64,000 nucleotides of DNA from assembly GCF_000311845.1 (NCBI RefSeq), contig NZ_HE978574.1, positions 632,986-696,985 on the forward strand, written 5' to 3'. Below are positions 48,233 to 58,121 of this stretch, piece by piece. Each line of letters begins with the position of its first letter. Within the stretch, counting starts at the first letter, position 1. Below the pieces are notes generated by a model. The model made no database searches. It saw only the letters and a list, made by a program, of their open reading frames with translations, and was not told the DNA's origin. The position numbers and the translations under genes are program-made. This DNA is from Enorma massiliensis phI. GTDB lineage: Bacteria > Actinomycetota > Coriobacteriia > Coriobacteriales > Coriobacteriaceae.

Positions 48233-51200
48233 GTGCATCGGAGAACGGTTCATGTTGCGGTCACCGCTGGTTTGGTGACAGCGCTCTCGTTGGGGTCGGT
48301 GCCCACGCCGGCGATTGCGGAGGCGTTGTCGGGTTCTGGCGTTACTCAGGCAGAGCAAGGGGTTTCAAGCGACCAGGCGAAGGAAGATGCTGCGGCGGGT
48401 GTCTCGACGCAGCAGGAAGAGGTGTCGCAGGGGGATGCGGCTGAGACCGACGAGCACGCGTCTCCGACGATTACCGCCGTCGCATCGCCCGGCAACATTA
48501 CGTGTGAGGCGGGCTCGGTGTCCCTTCCTGGCACGGTCTCGGTCACGCTCTCAGACGGTACCACCGAGGACCGCTCGGTGAGCTGGCAAGTCGATGGTGC
48601 ATCATCGCAGGATGCCTTTAATGCGTTGGAACCGGGTTCGTACACGGTGGCGGGTACCGTCGAGGGCACCGACAAGCAGCCCTCCTTCACCCTTACCATT
48701 AGCGCGGCGACCGCGCCTGGCATCGCCGACGAGCAGGCAGCTCCCGAGCAGGATGCGCAGGCCGCGCCCGTTGAGGAAGCCGTCCCCGCTGAGGACGAGG
48801 GCGCGCCCGCTGCCAGCGCCTCCGCGGCGAACGACGTCGCCACGCAGGTGGACGGCGATATCGTGACCCTGGAGTACGAGGGCCAGACGTGGACCTATGA
48901 GCGTCCGCAGATCACGGCACTCGTGGGCCAGCAGGCGAGCACGGTGGGCAGCTTCGTGCTCGTCGAGCTCACCAACACGGATACGGGCGAGGTGGAGGAG
49001 TACCACCTGACTCCTGGAGGCGATTTCTCGAGCTCCTGGCAGTCGTCCGCTCCGGTTGGCGCAGACGGGTGCCTCACCGCTGAAGGCGCCTATGCGGCAA
49101 CGCTGCAGACCTCTATCGGGCAGTTTATCGATGTCACCTTCGAGGCCGACATCAACGTGCTCTCGGTGACGTCCATTCCCAATCTGGATGTCACCTGCAT
49201 CGCGGGGTCAACCACGCTGAGTACCATCGACGCCCCGTCCGTAACCCTCTCGGATGGGTCTCTCTACCAAGCATGGATCACGTGGGATGCGGACGAGCGC
49301 AAGGCTGCCGAGGAGGGGCTCAGCACGCCGGGCGAGTACGTCATCACGGGCGTCATCCAGAATACCAACATCGAGGTCCAGGCTACGGTGAGCGTGCAGG
49401 AGATCCGCGAGGTGCGCGGTGCGACAGCGTTCGTCGAGCCCGGCTTCGAGCCAACCTTGCCCGATTACGTCTACGTCGTGAGTTCCACCGGGCAGGAGCA
49501 GGCCATACCCGTCACGTGGGACGCCATCGATCCGAGCGACTACGAGCACGAGAACGTCTTCGAGGTCATGGGCACGGTGCAGGGAACGAGCCAGCGTGCC
49601 GTGGCGACGGTGTATGTGAGCGAGGTCACCTCGGTATCCGAGCAGACCATGGTCGTTGCGGTAGGCGGGAGCATTACGTGGCTCTCGGGCGTTACCGTCA
49701 CGAACGCGCTCGGCAACACGAACTGGGTGGACCCTGCGTGGGACCTGCCGGAGGAGGGCGACGAGCGCCTGCAGCAGGCGGGTACTTTCGATATCTACGG
49801 CGCCATTCCCGGTTCGGATAACCAGGCGGTCTGCCACGTGATGGTGATTGACCCTGCGGAGTCGAGCTACGAGGAGAGTGTGAAACTCACCGTGGGCGAG
49901 TCGTATCTGCCGGGCGATATCTCGATCGAGCTGCCCGATGGTTCGAGCAGCCATATCGCGGTCGATTGGATCTGGCCGGACATGGACCTCTTCAACCGCG
50001 CGGGCTCCTTCGACGTCGAGGGCGTGATCAGCGGCACGGATATCCCGGTCACCCTGCATGTGACGATGGTCGATATTCAGTCAATCGACGCACTCGATTC
50101 GATCGGCACGGTCGAGGGCGTCGTACCTGAGTTGCCCTATTTCGTGGACGTCACCTACACGGACGGGTCGCGCGGCGAGGAGGAGGTCGAGTGGTCCGTG
50201 CCGGATCCGAGCGAGATTCTCTCCGATGCCTCTCCCATCACCATCACGGGCCAGACACGCTTCGGCACCAATCGTGAGGTCGAGGTGCAGGTCGAGGTGC
50301 TGTGGGCCCAGCCCGCGCGCGAGCCGGTGGAAGTCTCCACCCTGGCCGGCGTGGCGCCGGCACTGCCGTACATGGTCCCCATGACCATGTCGGACGGATC
50401 TCGCCAGCAGCTCGTCGTCCAGTGGGAGCAGCCCACGCCCGATCAATACGCAACGGCGGGCACGACCTTCGAGGCCAAGGGCTACGTCGCCGGGTCCGAT
50501 TACCCGGTCACGGCCGAGGTGGCCGTGTGCGCCGCTGCGAAGGACGGTACAGCGACCGAGGTCTCGACCGTCGTGGGCGTAGCCCCCAACCTGCCCTCGG
50601 ACATCAACGTAACTCTGGATAACGGCGATGCGTTCTACATCTTCGGGCGCGTCGCGTGGGATGAGGTCGATCCGGCGAGCTATGCCCAGGCGGGCGATTT
50701 CGAGGTCTCGGGACGGATTCTGGGCACCGAGGTCCCGGTGACCGCGCGCGTGCATGTGGGCGAGGCTGCCTCTGAGGACGTCTTCGATATCGAGCGCGAG
50801 TACTTCATCGACCTCGAGTCTGCCGGGACCATGCAGCCGGAGAGCGTGCTGGGCACATCCATCTACGTGCCGATTGAGGGCGGTGGCTACGCCGATCTGC
50901 CCGTCACGTGGAACGACCTCACGCGCGGCTTCCTCACCACGCCGGGCACCTACACGTTCACCGGCGTCGCCGGCGGGCACGACGTGACGATGACGGTCGT
51001 TTCGATGCGCGTGCTGAGCGTCGAGGCCACGGAGCCGGTTACCATGCTTGCTGGGGCCGCGATCGATACGTTCGACGGCTCCGCTACCGCGACGGTCGAC
51101 GACGGCTCGGGCCAGGAAAGCACGCGCGAGGTCTGGTACAGCCTGTACGAAGGCGACCCGATCACCTTCGAGGAGGCGGGTACCTACACCGAAGGGGTCA

Positions 51201-53488
51201 CGTGCTGGATCTCTGGGAGCCAGGGAAGCATCGAGATGCCCGTCTCGATCACCTTCGAGGTGCTCGATGCGATTCAGGAGCAGGAGGAAGTCTCCGAATG
51301 GACGCTTCCGGGCGTGGAGCCGGTGCTTCCCGAGACCATCATGATCACTCCGGGCGACCAGGGGCCGCTCGCGATGTTCGCGAGCTTTGCGATGAGCCTC
51401 ATCGGGGCGCGCGACGCAAGCGAGCCCATCGAGGTGCGCGTGACGTGGGAGGATATCGACCCCGCGCTCTATGCGCCCGATAAGGTCAATACTACCTTTG
51501 ACGTGGCGGGCGTCATCGAGGGCACCGATACGCCGGTGAAGTCGACGGTCGAGGTCGCGGACATCGACAGCGTCTACGTGCCGAGCGTGAGCACGGCGCC
51601 TGGCGTGGTGCCCGAGATTCCCGGCCAGGTGGTGGTCACGACCACGATGGGCAACCAGCATGTGGTCACGCTCCAGCGCGACGTGATCTCTGAGGGGCTC
51701 TACCAGGAAGCGGGCGCGGAGTTCGAGGTGCCGGCCTCCTTCACGGTGGGTTCCTCCACGGTGAGCGCCACCGTGCCGGTCACGGTGGTCGAGACGACAG
51801 GCCTGGTCTCCGAGGACGAGCTGGCCGATGTGCTCAACATTACCACCGAGGTGGGTATGGAGCCCACGCTGCCCATGCAGCTACCGGTGATCCTTGCGGA
51901 CGGCTCCGTGTCCCTTGTCGATGTGGACTGGGATGCGATTCCCTACACCAACTATCAGGTCGCCGGTACCTTCACGGTGACGGGTCATGTGGCGGGGCTC
52001 GGCGACGAGGGCGAGGTGACGGCCACCGTGACGGTTATCGAGCAGGTGGACGAGCCCATGGTTTCGTCGGTGGAGCCGTTGCACCGCACGATCGGCGCCG
52101 GCGCGGGCAAACCCGAGGACTCGACGTATTTCTCGTACGCCATGGCGTACTTCACCGATATGGGCGGTTTTGAGGTCCCGGTGACGTGGGATTACTCGAA
52201 CGTGGACTTTAACGAGCCCGGAACCTATGTGGTGAAGGGCACGCTTGAGGGTTATGACACCTCCGCCGTCATGTATCTCACGGTGGCCCCCACCGCGCGT
52301 GCCGTGGAGAGCGTCGCGCCCGTGAACGTGAGCGTCTCCCTCCCCGCCGACGGCGGAGCGGTCGATCGCGAAGAGGTCGCGCTGCGCCTGCCCGCTCAGG
52401 TTGCGGTGACCTATTCCGACGGCGCGAGCGCCCTGGCGGATGTGACGTGGAACCTCACGCCCCTTACCAGCGAGGCGTTGTCGAAGGAGGGTACGATCGA
52501 GATCACGGGCTCCGTGGCGGGCTCGACGGTGCAGGCGAAAGCCACCATCATGGTCGTAGCCGCCGAGACGACGGAGGCGTACGCCGTGAGCGTGGAGCCA
52601 CCGGCTGCGGTGAGCACCAAGGAGACGGCGGCACCGGTGCTGCCTAAGACCGTGGCGGTGGTTATGAGCGACGGCACGAAACAGGAAAGCGGCGTCACGT
52701 GGGACCGCGTTCCGGCGAATGTCTACGCGTTCGGCAAGGGCGGCACGAGCTTCATCGTGCAGGGCTTGACCGAAGTTGGCAGCCTCCCTGTGGAGATTAC
52801 GGTGAACGTCGAGGCGCTGCCTCGCGCCGAGAAGGTCACGATCAAGGCCAACGGCGAGGAGGCTGCGACGGCGGCCCTTGAGGTCGGTGACGCGCTGAAG
52901 CTCACGGCGGCGGTCGCTCCCGATGATGCCTACGATTCCGAGGTGACATGGACCTCGTCCGATGCCGCGGTGGCGACGGTTGCGGCCGACGGTACGGTGA
53001 CTGCGGTTGCTGAGGGTACCGCGACCATCTCGGCCTCGACCGAAGGCGGCGCGAGCGCGTCCATCACGGTAACCGTGACCGAGCCCGACGACCCCGGCAC
53101 GGATCCGGGCACCGACCCGGATCCCGACCCCGGTACCGACCCCGACCCGGATCCTGGTACGGATCCCGACCCGGATCCTGGTACGGATCCCGGTACCGAC
53201 CCCGACCCTGGTACCGACCCTGGCACCGACCCCGACCCTGGTACCGACCCTGGCACCGACCCCGACCCGGATTCCGACAAGGACGAGAAGCCCGGCGCGG
53301 GCAACGAGTCCGATGGCTCCGACACAGACGGCGCACAGGACGAGGGCGACGGCAAGACGGGCGAGGACGACGCGCTTACGAGCACGTCCGACCCCAGCAT
53401 GGTCATCGCGGCCACGGCGGGCGGCGCCGGTATTCTCTCGCTAGCCGCCGCATGGGTTGCGCGTCGCCGCCGCAAGGGTGACGAGTAG
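48233..53488 (+). CDS. Giant cell-surface protein with tandem Ig-like domains
   Basis: The 1751-residue secreted protein begins with a signal peptide (HVAVTAGLVTALSLGSVPTP, cleavage near AIAEA). About 16 tandem units of 70-110 residues follow, resembling bacterial Ig-like group 4 domains (pattern GVxPxLPxxVxVxxxDG ... VTWDxIDPxxY ... GTFxVxGxVxGT). One group 2-like domain lies near residues 1530-1615 (LKLTAAVAPDDAYDSEVTWT, SSDAAVATVAADGTVTAVAE). A stalk of Asp/Pro/Gly/Thr repeats, a hydrophobic helix and the tail RRRRKGDE follow. The end resembles a sortase anchor, but no LPxTG is visible (TSTSDPSM in its place). GGGGGAGG precedes the GTG. Probably an adhesin or wall-spanning stalk, inserted between rpsJ and rplC. 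Confidence 0.85.
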   Translation: MHRRTVHVAVTAGLVTALSLGSVPTPAIAEALSGSGVTQAEQGVSSDQAKEDAAAGVSTQQEEVSQGDAAETDEHASPTITAVASPGNITCEAGSVSLPGTVSVTLSDGTTEDRSVSWQVDGASSQDAFNALEPGSYTVAGTVEGTDKQPSFTLTISAATAPGIADEQAAPEQDAQAAPVEEAVPAEDEGAPAASASAANDVATQVDGDIVTLEYEGQTWTYERPQITALVGQQASTVGSFVLVELTNTDTGEVEEYHLTPGGDFSSSWQSSAPVGADGCLTAEGAYAATLQTSIGQFIDVTFEADINVLSVTSIPNLDVTCIAGSTTLSTIDAPSVTLSDGSLYQAWITWDADERKAAEEGLSTPGEYVITGVIQNTNIEVQATVSVQEIREVRGATAFVEPGFEPTLPDYVYVVSSTGQEQAIPVTWDAIDPSDYEHENVFEVMGTVQGTSQRAVATVYVSEVTSVSEQTMVVAVGGSITWLSGVTVTNALGNTNWVDPAWDLPEEGDERLQQAGTFDIYGAIPGSDNQAVCHVMVIDPAESSYEESVKLTVGESYLPGDISIELPDGSSSHIAVDWIWPDMDLFNRAGSFDVEGVISGTDIPVTLHVTMVDIQSIDALDSIGTVEGVVPELPYFVDVTYTDGSRGEEEVEWSVPDPSEILSDASPITITGQTRFGTNREVEVQVEVLWAQPAREPVEVSTLAGVAPALPYMVPMTMSDGSRQQLVVQWEQPTPDQYATAGTTFEAKGYVAGSDYPVTAEVAVCAAAKDGTATEVSTVVGVAPNLPSDINVTLDNGDAFYIFGRVAWDEVDPASYAQAGDFEVSGRILGTEVPVTARVHVGEAASEDVFDIEREYFIDLESAGTMQPESVLGTSIYVPIEGGGYADLPVTWNDLTRGFLTTPGTYTFTGVAGGHDVTMTVVSMRVLSVEATEPVTMLAGAAIDTFDGSATATVDDGSGQESTREVWYSLYEGDPITFEEAGTYTEGVTCWISGSQGSIEMPVSITFEVLDAIQEQEEVSEWTLPGVEPVLPETIMITPGDQGPLAMFASFAMSLIGARDASEPIEVRVTWEDIDPALYAPDKVNTTFDVAGVIEGTDTPVKSTVEVADIDSVYVPSVSTAPGVVPEIPGQVVVTTTMGNQHVVTLQRDVISEGLYQEAGAEFEVPASFTVGSSTVSATVPVTVVETTGLVSEDELADVLNITTEVGMEPTLPMQLPVILADGSVSLVDVDWDAIPYTNYQVAGTFTVTGHVAGLGDEGEVTATVTVIEQVDEPMVSSVEPLHRTIGAGAGKPEDSTYFSYAMAYFTDMGGFEVPVTWDYSNVDFNEPGTYVVKGTLEGYDTSAVMYLTVAPTARAVESVAPVNVSVSLPADGGAVDREEVALRLPAQVAVTYSDGASALADVTWNLTPLTSEALSKEGTIEITGSVAGSTVQAKATIMVVAAETTEAYAVSVEPPAAVSTKETAAPVLPKTVAVVMSDGTKQESGVTWDRVPANVYAFGKGGTSFIVQGLTEVGSLPVEITVNVEALPRAEKVTIKANGEEAATAALEVGDALKLTAAVAPDDAYDSEVTWTSSDAAVATVAADGTVTAVAEGTATISASTEGGASASITVTVTEPDDPGTDPGTDPDPDPGTDPDPDPGTDPDPDPGTDPGTDPDPGTDPGTDPDPGTDPGTDPDPDSDKDEKPGAGNESDGSDTDGAQDEGDGKTGEDDALTSTSDPSMVIAATAGGAGILSLAAAWVARRRRKGDE

Positions 53489-53539
53489 CGCTCACCGGGC
53501 ACCCGCGTGTTCGTAGCGCGACTGATACGGCACCATCCA

Positions 53540-53572
53540 CGGCCCCGCGACTCCGCGTCGCGGGGCCGTTTG
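53540..53572 (+). terminator. Terminator after the surface-protein gene
   Basis: CGGCCCCGCGAC (53540-53551) pairs perfectly with GTCGCGGGGCCG (53557-53568), followed by TTTG. The remainder of 53489-53804 shows no gene. Confidence 0.8.
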
Positions 53573-53804
53573 CGTTGCTATGCCCGTCAGACGCGTTCCG
53601 CCGTGCCGTGACTCTCGTGGCAGGGCCGTCCGCGCGTTACGGGCACGATTTTGACGAACGAGCTCCAAAATAAGGCCCTTCCCTTCAAAAACCTGCCCGT
53701 AAGCACCTGTCGCACACGTTGTGGGCATCGTACCGGGCTCGCTCCGTCGTAACGCCCGCCGCACTCGTTGCGAGTAGCCGCGCCGGGTTCGCTATCATTG
53801 CAGA

Positions 53805-56030
53805 GTGTTCTCCGAGCGGATGGGAGTAAGATGGAAGCGCGAGCACTGTGTGGCGGACGGGATGGGCATGATCGCGGCAGGAGCGGATAGGGAACGGGCA
53901 GGACGTGAGCGGCGGGCGGAGGAATCCGCGTGGAGCGGCTCGGCGGCGAGTGGCCTCGTGGGGCTTGCGATGTGGGGCGCCACCTCCCTTTCGGACGAAC
54001 TCACCCGTTGGCGACGTGACACCGTGCCTGAACTGCCTGCAAAGATTCGCGAGGCGCTGCCGGTCGCTGGATTTTTCATTGTGCTGTTCTGGATAGTTGT
54101 GGGGCTCTTTGGCATCTCGCATGTCATGCCCGTATCGTGTTACACCACGCTTTTCAACGTGCGCCATCGCAAATATAACAAGCCTACGCAGTACCTTCGA
54201 TTCTTCGCGGTGAGCTACCTCGCGCTTCTGGCTGCTCGTCTGGCTACGCTGGGTGTCGTTCCCAGCATCGCAATCAATGCGGCAATGCCATTCGTCTTTG
54301 TGTTCATGCGCTCCTCCCAGCTGAACCCGCGTCGGTACTTTCCCTATACGATGCTTTTCGTCTTTCTTCAGCTCCGCCCGGAGTACCTAGACGACCTTGC
54401 GCTCGAGGCCGGGCTCCTTACCGTGTGCTGCATCGTGCTCACGGTTGCCCTGCTTGTCTCGGGCGTCATCTATCACAAGGCTGACGATAATCTTCGCCAG
54501 CTTCATGACATGGTTGCCCGCCTTGCCGACGAGCTCGACCATATGGCGGATACGGGCATCGGCGGCAGCACGCGCAGGGAGCTGCTCAGGTTGCGTGCGG
54601 ATTATACGAAGCTTGCCTACGGCGTGCGCGAAGACGCCAACGCGCAGCCCACGGTTTCGAACCTCTACGATATGTTCGCCATGCTTGCGCAGCGCACGGC
54701 CTATCTTGTGGGCCGCCTTGAGTGGCATGAGGGGCCGGGGTGCCCGAATGCTCCCTATCTAAGGAAGCTCGCTTCGCTTACGCGCGACGTGGGCATTGCC
54801 TTAGAGAGTCAGGGGCGTCGCGCGCTCGTGGCGAGGCGCGCCCAGGGCTTGCTTGACGAGGCGGATTCCATTGAGAACGACCGCTTCCGCCTCTTTTACC
54901 GAAGCTATCTGCATATGACGCTGCTTGTGCTCCGCGATGCGGGCAGGAGGTTTGCCGGCGCGTGGAGCATGTCGCCCCTTACGCAGCTGCGCATCGCGTC
55001 GTTTCGCAAGCACCCCACCCTCGACTCGTTTGAGCTGCGATTCTCGGTGCGCTGCGCAGCAGTTCTTGCCGTTTCCTGCACGGTGAGCCTCGCTTCGCCC
55101 GTCGACCATCTCTACTGGTTCCCGCTCACTGCGTTTCTGCTCACGCAGCCATTTCCCGCCGAGAGCATCCGCCGCATGCGCACGCGCACGATGGGGACGG
55201 TGCTGGGGTGTCTCTTCGTACACGGACTCTCGCTTTTGAACTTGCCGTATCCAGCGGTGATGGCGGTGGGGATGGTGCTCATCACGTGCCTGTACGCCTC
55301 GACGCCAGGCGGCACGCCCATGGCGTTCTTCGCGACGGCGTACGCACTTTCCATGGCGTCGGTGTCCATCGACGACCAGTATGCCATCTGGATGCGCCTC
55401 GCGTGCCTTGCCGCGGCGGTGCTTCTCGTTTCCTTGGTGAATCGCTTGGTCATGCCCACAAGCGATCACACCCTCTTTCTAGCAAACGTGCACGAGCTCT
55501 TCGCGCTGCTCGAGCGCTATTGGGCACTCATGCGCAAGAGCCTCGAGGGTACGGTAGATGCGGTGACGTCGAGCGAGGCGCTGCTGCACATTCAGATGGT
55601 CCATACCCAGGCGGCGGCATACGCGAACAAGATGCCCGAGCGCACGCTCGACGAGCTCGCCGAGAAGCAGATGACCAGGCGCGTGCTCTTCTGCCTGTGG
55701 GAGCTTGTCTGCGAGCTCGAGCAGCTGGGCTTCCTCATTCGCGTCGATGCGGTGGACGCTTCGGAATATCCGCGGCTGGAGCGGTTCATGCTGCTTGCCG
55801 AGGTGTGCAGCAACCCCTTCGTAGTGGATGCGCGCCTCGGTGAGGCCGAGCAGCTCATAGAGGGATTCAAAGAGGAGGATCTGAAGTATCTGCTCAGGCA
55901 ATATCTCAAGCGCGCCGAGGTGCTTGCGGCGGCGCTTACGGCGGCGCGGGGCACGGTCATGGGGCGCCCGAGCTACCGCGAGGAAGTGGCCGAGATAGGC
56001 AGTGGCGCTGTAGATGGGAGTTCAAGATGA
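53805..56030 (+). CDS. FUSC-family membrane protein
   Basis: The product (up to 741 residues) has an N-terminal cluster of transmembrane helices (from about residue 90), a cytosolic helical region of about 200 residues, a second helix cluster (FSVRCAAVLAVSCTVSLASP, then MAVGMVLITCLYASTPGGTP) and a long helical C terminus. This duplicated layout is typical of FUSC proteins related to aromatic-acid and fusaric-acid exporters (YccS/AaeB-like). The start is uncertain: GTG at 53805 or ATG at 53820, 53862 or 53868 are all possible and none has a strong ribosome-binding site. Its stop overlaps the start of the oxidoreductase gene by 4 bases. Confidence 0.8.
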   Translation: MFSERMGVRWKREHCVADGMGMIAAGADRERAGRERRAEESAWSGSAASGLVGLAMWGATSLSDELTRWRRDTVPELPAKIREALPVAGFFIVLFWIVVGLFGISHVMPVSCYTTLFNVRHRKYNKPTQYLRFFAVSYLALLAARLATLGVVPSIAINAAMPFVFVFMRSSQLNPRRYFPYTMLFVFLQLRPEYLDDLALEAGLLTVCCIVLTVALLVSGVIYHKADDNLRQLHDMVARLADELDHMADTGIGGSTRRELLRLRADYTKLAYGVREDANAQPTVSNLYDMFAMLAQRTAYLVGRLEWHEGPGCPNAPYLRKLASLTRDVGIALESQGRRALVARRAQGLLDEADSIENDRFRLFYRSYLHMTLLVLRDAGRRFAGAWSMSPLTQLRIASFRKHPTLDSFELRFSVRCAAVLAVSCTVSLASPVDHLYWFPLTAFLLTQPFPAESIRRMRTRTMGTVLGCLFVHGLSLLNLPYPAVMAVGMVLITCLYASTPGGTPMAFFATAYALSMASVSIDDQYAIWMRLACLAAAVLLVSLVNRLVMPTSDHTLFLANVHELFALLERYWALMRKSLEGTVDAVTSSEALLHIQMVHTQAAAYANKMPERTLDELAEKQMTRRVLFCLWELVCELEQLGFLIRVDAVDASEYPRLERFMLLAEVCSNPFVVDARLGEAEQLIEGFKEEDLKYLLRQYLKRAEVLAAALTAARGTVMGRPSYREEVAEIGSGAVDGSSR

Positions 56031-56986
56031 TTCGTTTCGGTATCCTGGGTGCGGGTAACATCGCGCATCGGTTCGCGGCGAGCTTGGCAAAGGTTGAGGG
56101 AGCCGAGCTTGTGGCGGCGAGTCGCCGGACGGCAGAAAAGGCTGCAGCATTTCTTGCCGAGGTCCCATGCGCGCCCGGCGCCCGGGCCTACGGCGACCAT
56201 GAGGCTCTGCTCGCGGACCCCGAGGTTGACGCCATCTATCTAGCCCTGCCGCACGACCTTCACCATGCGTGGGCCCTGCGGGCGCTCGATGCGGGAAAGG
56301 CAGTGCTCTGCGAGAAGCCCGCGATGCTCTCCGAGGCGGAGGCGGCTGAGGTTACCGCTGCTGCCCGCGAACGCGGCCTGCTCTTCATGGAGGCCATGAA
56401 GACGCGCTTTGTGCCGTTGCACCCGCACGTTGTGGACGCGGTTGGCGCTTTGGGGCCCGTCGCGCGCGTGCATGCGTCGCTTTGCAACGATGCGCTTGCA
56501 TCCTACCGCACGCGCGACATCTATATTCTTGGTGGAGGCCCGGGGTCGGGCGTGCTGCTCGATTGCGGCATCTACTGCGCGAGCTGGCTCGACGAGCTGC
56601 TTCCCGGCGAGATCGCCGTCGAGCGCGTGGACACGGCATTCTATGAGGGGTCAGACGTCTACGTTGATGCCCACATGGCAATCGGCGGGGTAGCCGCGGA
56701 GCTCGAATGCGCCTGCGACCGCGCGCGGCCCCGGCAGCTCGTCGTGGAAGGGGGGCGCGGCATCCTCACGGTGGACGACCTGCACCGTCCTCAACATGCG
56801 GAGCTTCGCATTGCGGGCGAGCCTACCCGCGATCTCGACGTGCCCTACGAGGTTGACGATTTCTACGGACAAATCACCCACTTCTGCGCCCTTATGCGTG
56901 CGGGCGACATCGAAAGCCCCCTGATGCCCCACGCCGCAACCTGTCGCTGCGCCCGCATCCTCGATGCCATCCGCACTACCTGGTAG
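56027..56986 (+). CDS. Gfo/Idh/MocA-family oxidoreductase
   Basis: The 319-residue NAD(P)-dependent dehydrogenase has a Rossmann fold (RFGILGAGNIAHRFAASLAK), the VDAIYLALPHDLHHAWALRA strand, the EKPAML motif with the conserved Lys, and a C-terminal alpha/beta domain (GGGPGSGVLLDCGIYCASWL). Family members oxidise or reduce sugars, inositols and related compounds; the substrate is unknown. Its ATG overlaps the stop of the FUSC gene (ATGA), so translation is coupled. Confidence 0.9.
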   Translation: MIRFGILGAGNIAHRFAASLAKVEGAELVAASRRTAEKAAAFLAEVPCAPGARAYGDHEALLADPEVDAIYLALPHDLHHAWALRALDAGKAVLCEKPAMLSEAEAAEVTAAARERGLLFMEAMKTRFVPLHPHVVDAVGALGPVARVHASLCNDALASYRTRDIYILGGGPGSGVLLDCGIYCASWLDELLPGEIAVERVDTAFYEGSDVYVDAHMAIGGVAAELECACDRARPRQLVVEGGRGILTVDDLHRPQHAELRIAGEPTRDLDVPYEVDDFYGQITHFCALMRAGDIESPLMPHAATCRCARILDAIRTTW

Positions 56987-57109
56987 CCCCCTCGGCGGCA
57001 AGCGCAGCGACGCCGCCCCCGGCCCCACCGTCGGCGGCGAGCGCAGCGATGCCGCCCGCCCGTCACCCTAACAAGCCCGTTCACCCCCCCGCATCGGGGT
57101 GCAAGCGCA

Positions 57110-57208
57110 GGGCCGCCGGGCGTTCCCTCCGCGCGAGTTCCGCAGCCCGTGAGGCGAGGCCTCACGGGCGAGGACTGCTCGAAGCGCGGAGGGAACGCCC
57201 GGCGGCCC
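57110..57208 (-). repeat. Nested-hairpin element E3, reversed, before rplC
   Basis: A perfect 25-base outer arm beginning GGGCCGCCGGGCGTTCCCTC (57110-57134) is complementary to 57184-57208. The inner stem is CCCGTGAGGC/GCCTCACGGG (57146-57168). Read on the minus strand it contains TTCGAGCAGTCCTCG and CTGCGGAACTC and is followed by TGCGCTTGC, matching the plan of E1 and E2. Before it, two 26-base copies of CGGCGGCAAGCGCAGCGACG type lie at 56993-57018 and 57032-57057. The gap 56987-57454 has no gene. Confidence 0.8.
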
Positions 57209-57268
57209 GCAGGGACCGCGCGCCGCGTGAAGACTTTATGGAAGCTAAGGGATACGCCCGCCCCCGTG

Positions 57269-57454
57269 TATACTACTGAAGCTGTGCCTTTATGGGGAGG
57301 ATTCTGTCTCGCCGGTGTGGACCAAATATGGGTTGCACGGTCTAGCAGGGGAGATGGAACTCAAACCGGCGGCACATCTGTCGGAGTGGTCCGCTGGGGG
57401 CGAGCGCAAGGGGTGCTCGCAGGTCCCAAGACCACAGAGGGTTAGGATCATTGA
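57269..57454 (+). promoter_or_regulatory. Candidate promoter and leader of the rplC operon
   Basis: A good -10 hexamer, TATACT (57269-57274), has no clear -35 partner. About 180 bases of leader follow. Because rplC is cut off from rpsJ, a promoter must exist in this gap; an L4- or S10-type control structure is possible but I could not identify one. Confidence 0.35.
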
Positions 57455-58075
57455 ATGATCAAGATGATTCTCGGCCGCAAGATCGGTATGACCCAGGTGT
57501 GGGACGACGACGATAACGTCGTGCCCGTCACGGTCATCCAGGCTGGCCCCTGCGCTGTCTCGCAGGTTAAAACCAAGGCAACCGATGGCTACGATGCCGT
57601 CCAGATCGGTTTCGGCGACATCAAGGCCAAGAACGTGAACAAGCCCATGGCTGGTCACTTCGCCAAGGCCGGCGTCGAGCCCGTGCGCTACCTGCGCGAG
57701 GTCCGCGTCGAGAACGGCGAGGACCACAAGGTCGGCGAGACCGTCACCGTCGCCGATTTCGAGGGCGTCGCCAAGGTCGACGTCATCGGCACCTCCAAGG
57801 GCAAGGGCTTCCAGGGTCGCATCAAGCGCTGGGGTCAGCGCCGCGGTCCCATGACCCACGGTTCTCACTTCAAGCGTCACCCGGGCTCCATCGGCCAGTG
57901 CGCCTACCCGGCGCGCGTCCTCAAGGGCGTCAAGATGGCCGGTCACATGGGCAACGAGCGCGTGACCGTCAAGAACCTGACCGTTGTCCGCATCGATGCC
58001 GACCAGAACCTCATGCTCGTGAAGGGTGCCGTTCCCGGTGCCAAGAACGGCCTGGTCGCCATCCGTATGGCGTAA
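57455..58075 (+). CDS. rplC: Ribosomal protein L3
   Basis: L3 helps start 50S assembly and reaches the peptidyl-transferase centre. The 206-residue protein has [20 protein letters not shown] and the conserved extension [20 protein letters not shown]. The start is ATG at 57455; an in-frame ATG three codons later would match the shortest family N termini. First gene of the 12-gene cluster ending at rplX. Confidence 0.96.
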   Translation: MIKMILGRKIGMTQVWDDDDNVVPVTVIQAGPCAVSQVKTKATDGYDAVQIGFGDIKAKNVNKPMAGHFAKAGVEPVRYLREVRVENGEDHKVGETVTVADFEGVAKVDVIGTSKGKGFQGRIKRWGQRRGPMTHGSHFKRHPGSIGQCAYPARVLKGVKMAGHMGNERVTVKNLTVVRIDADQNLMLVKGAVPGAKNGLVAIRMA

Positions 58076-58121
58076 TCGCTACCGTGTAGATAAGCCACGT
58101 CATACCAAGGAGAACACTTAC

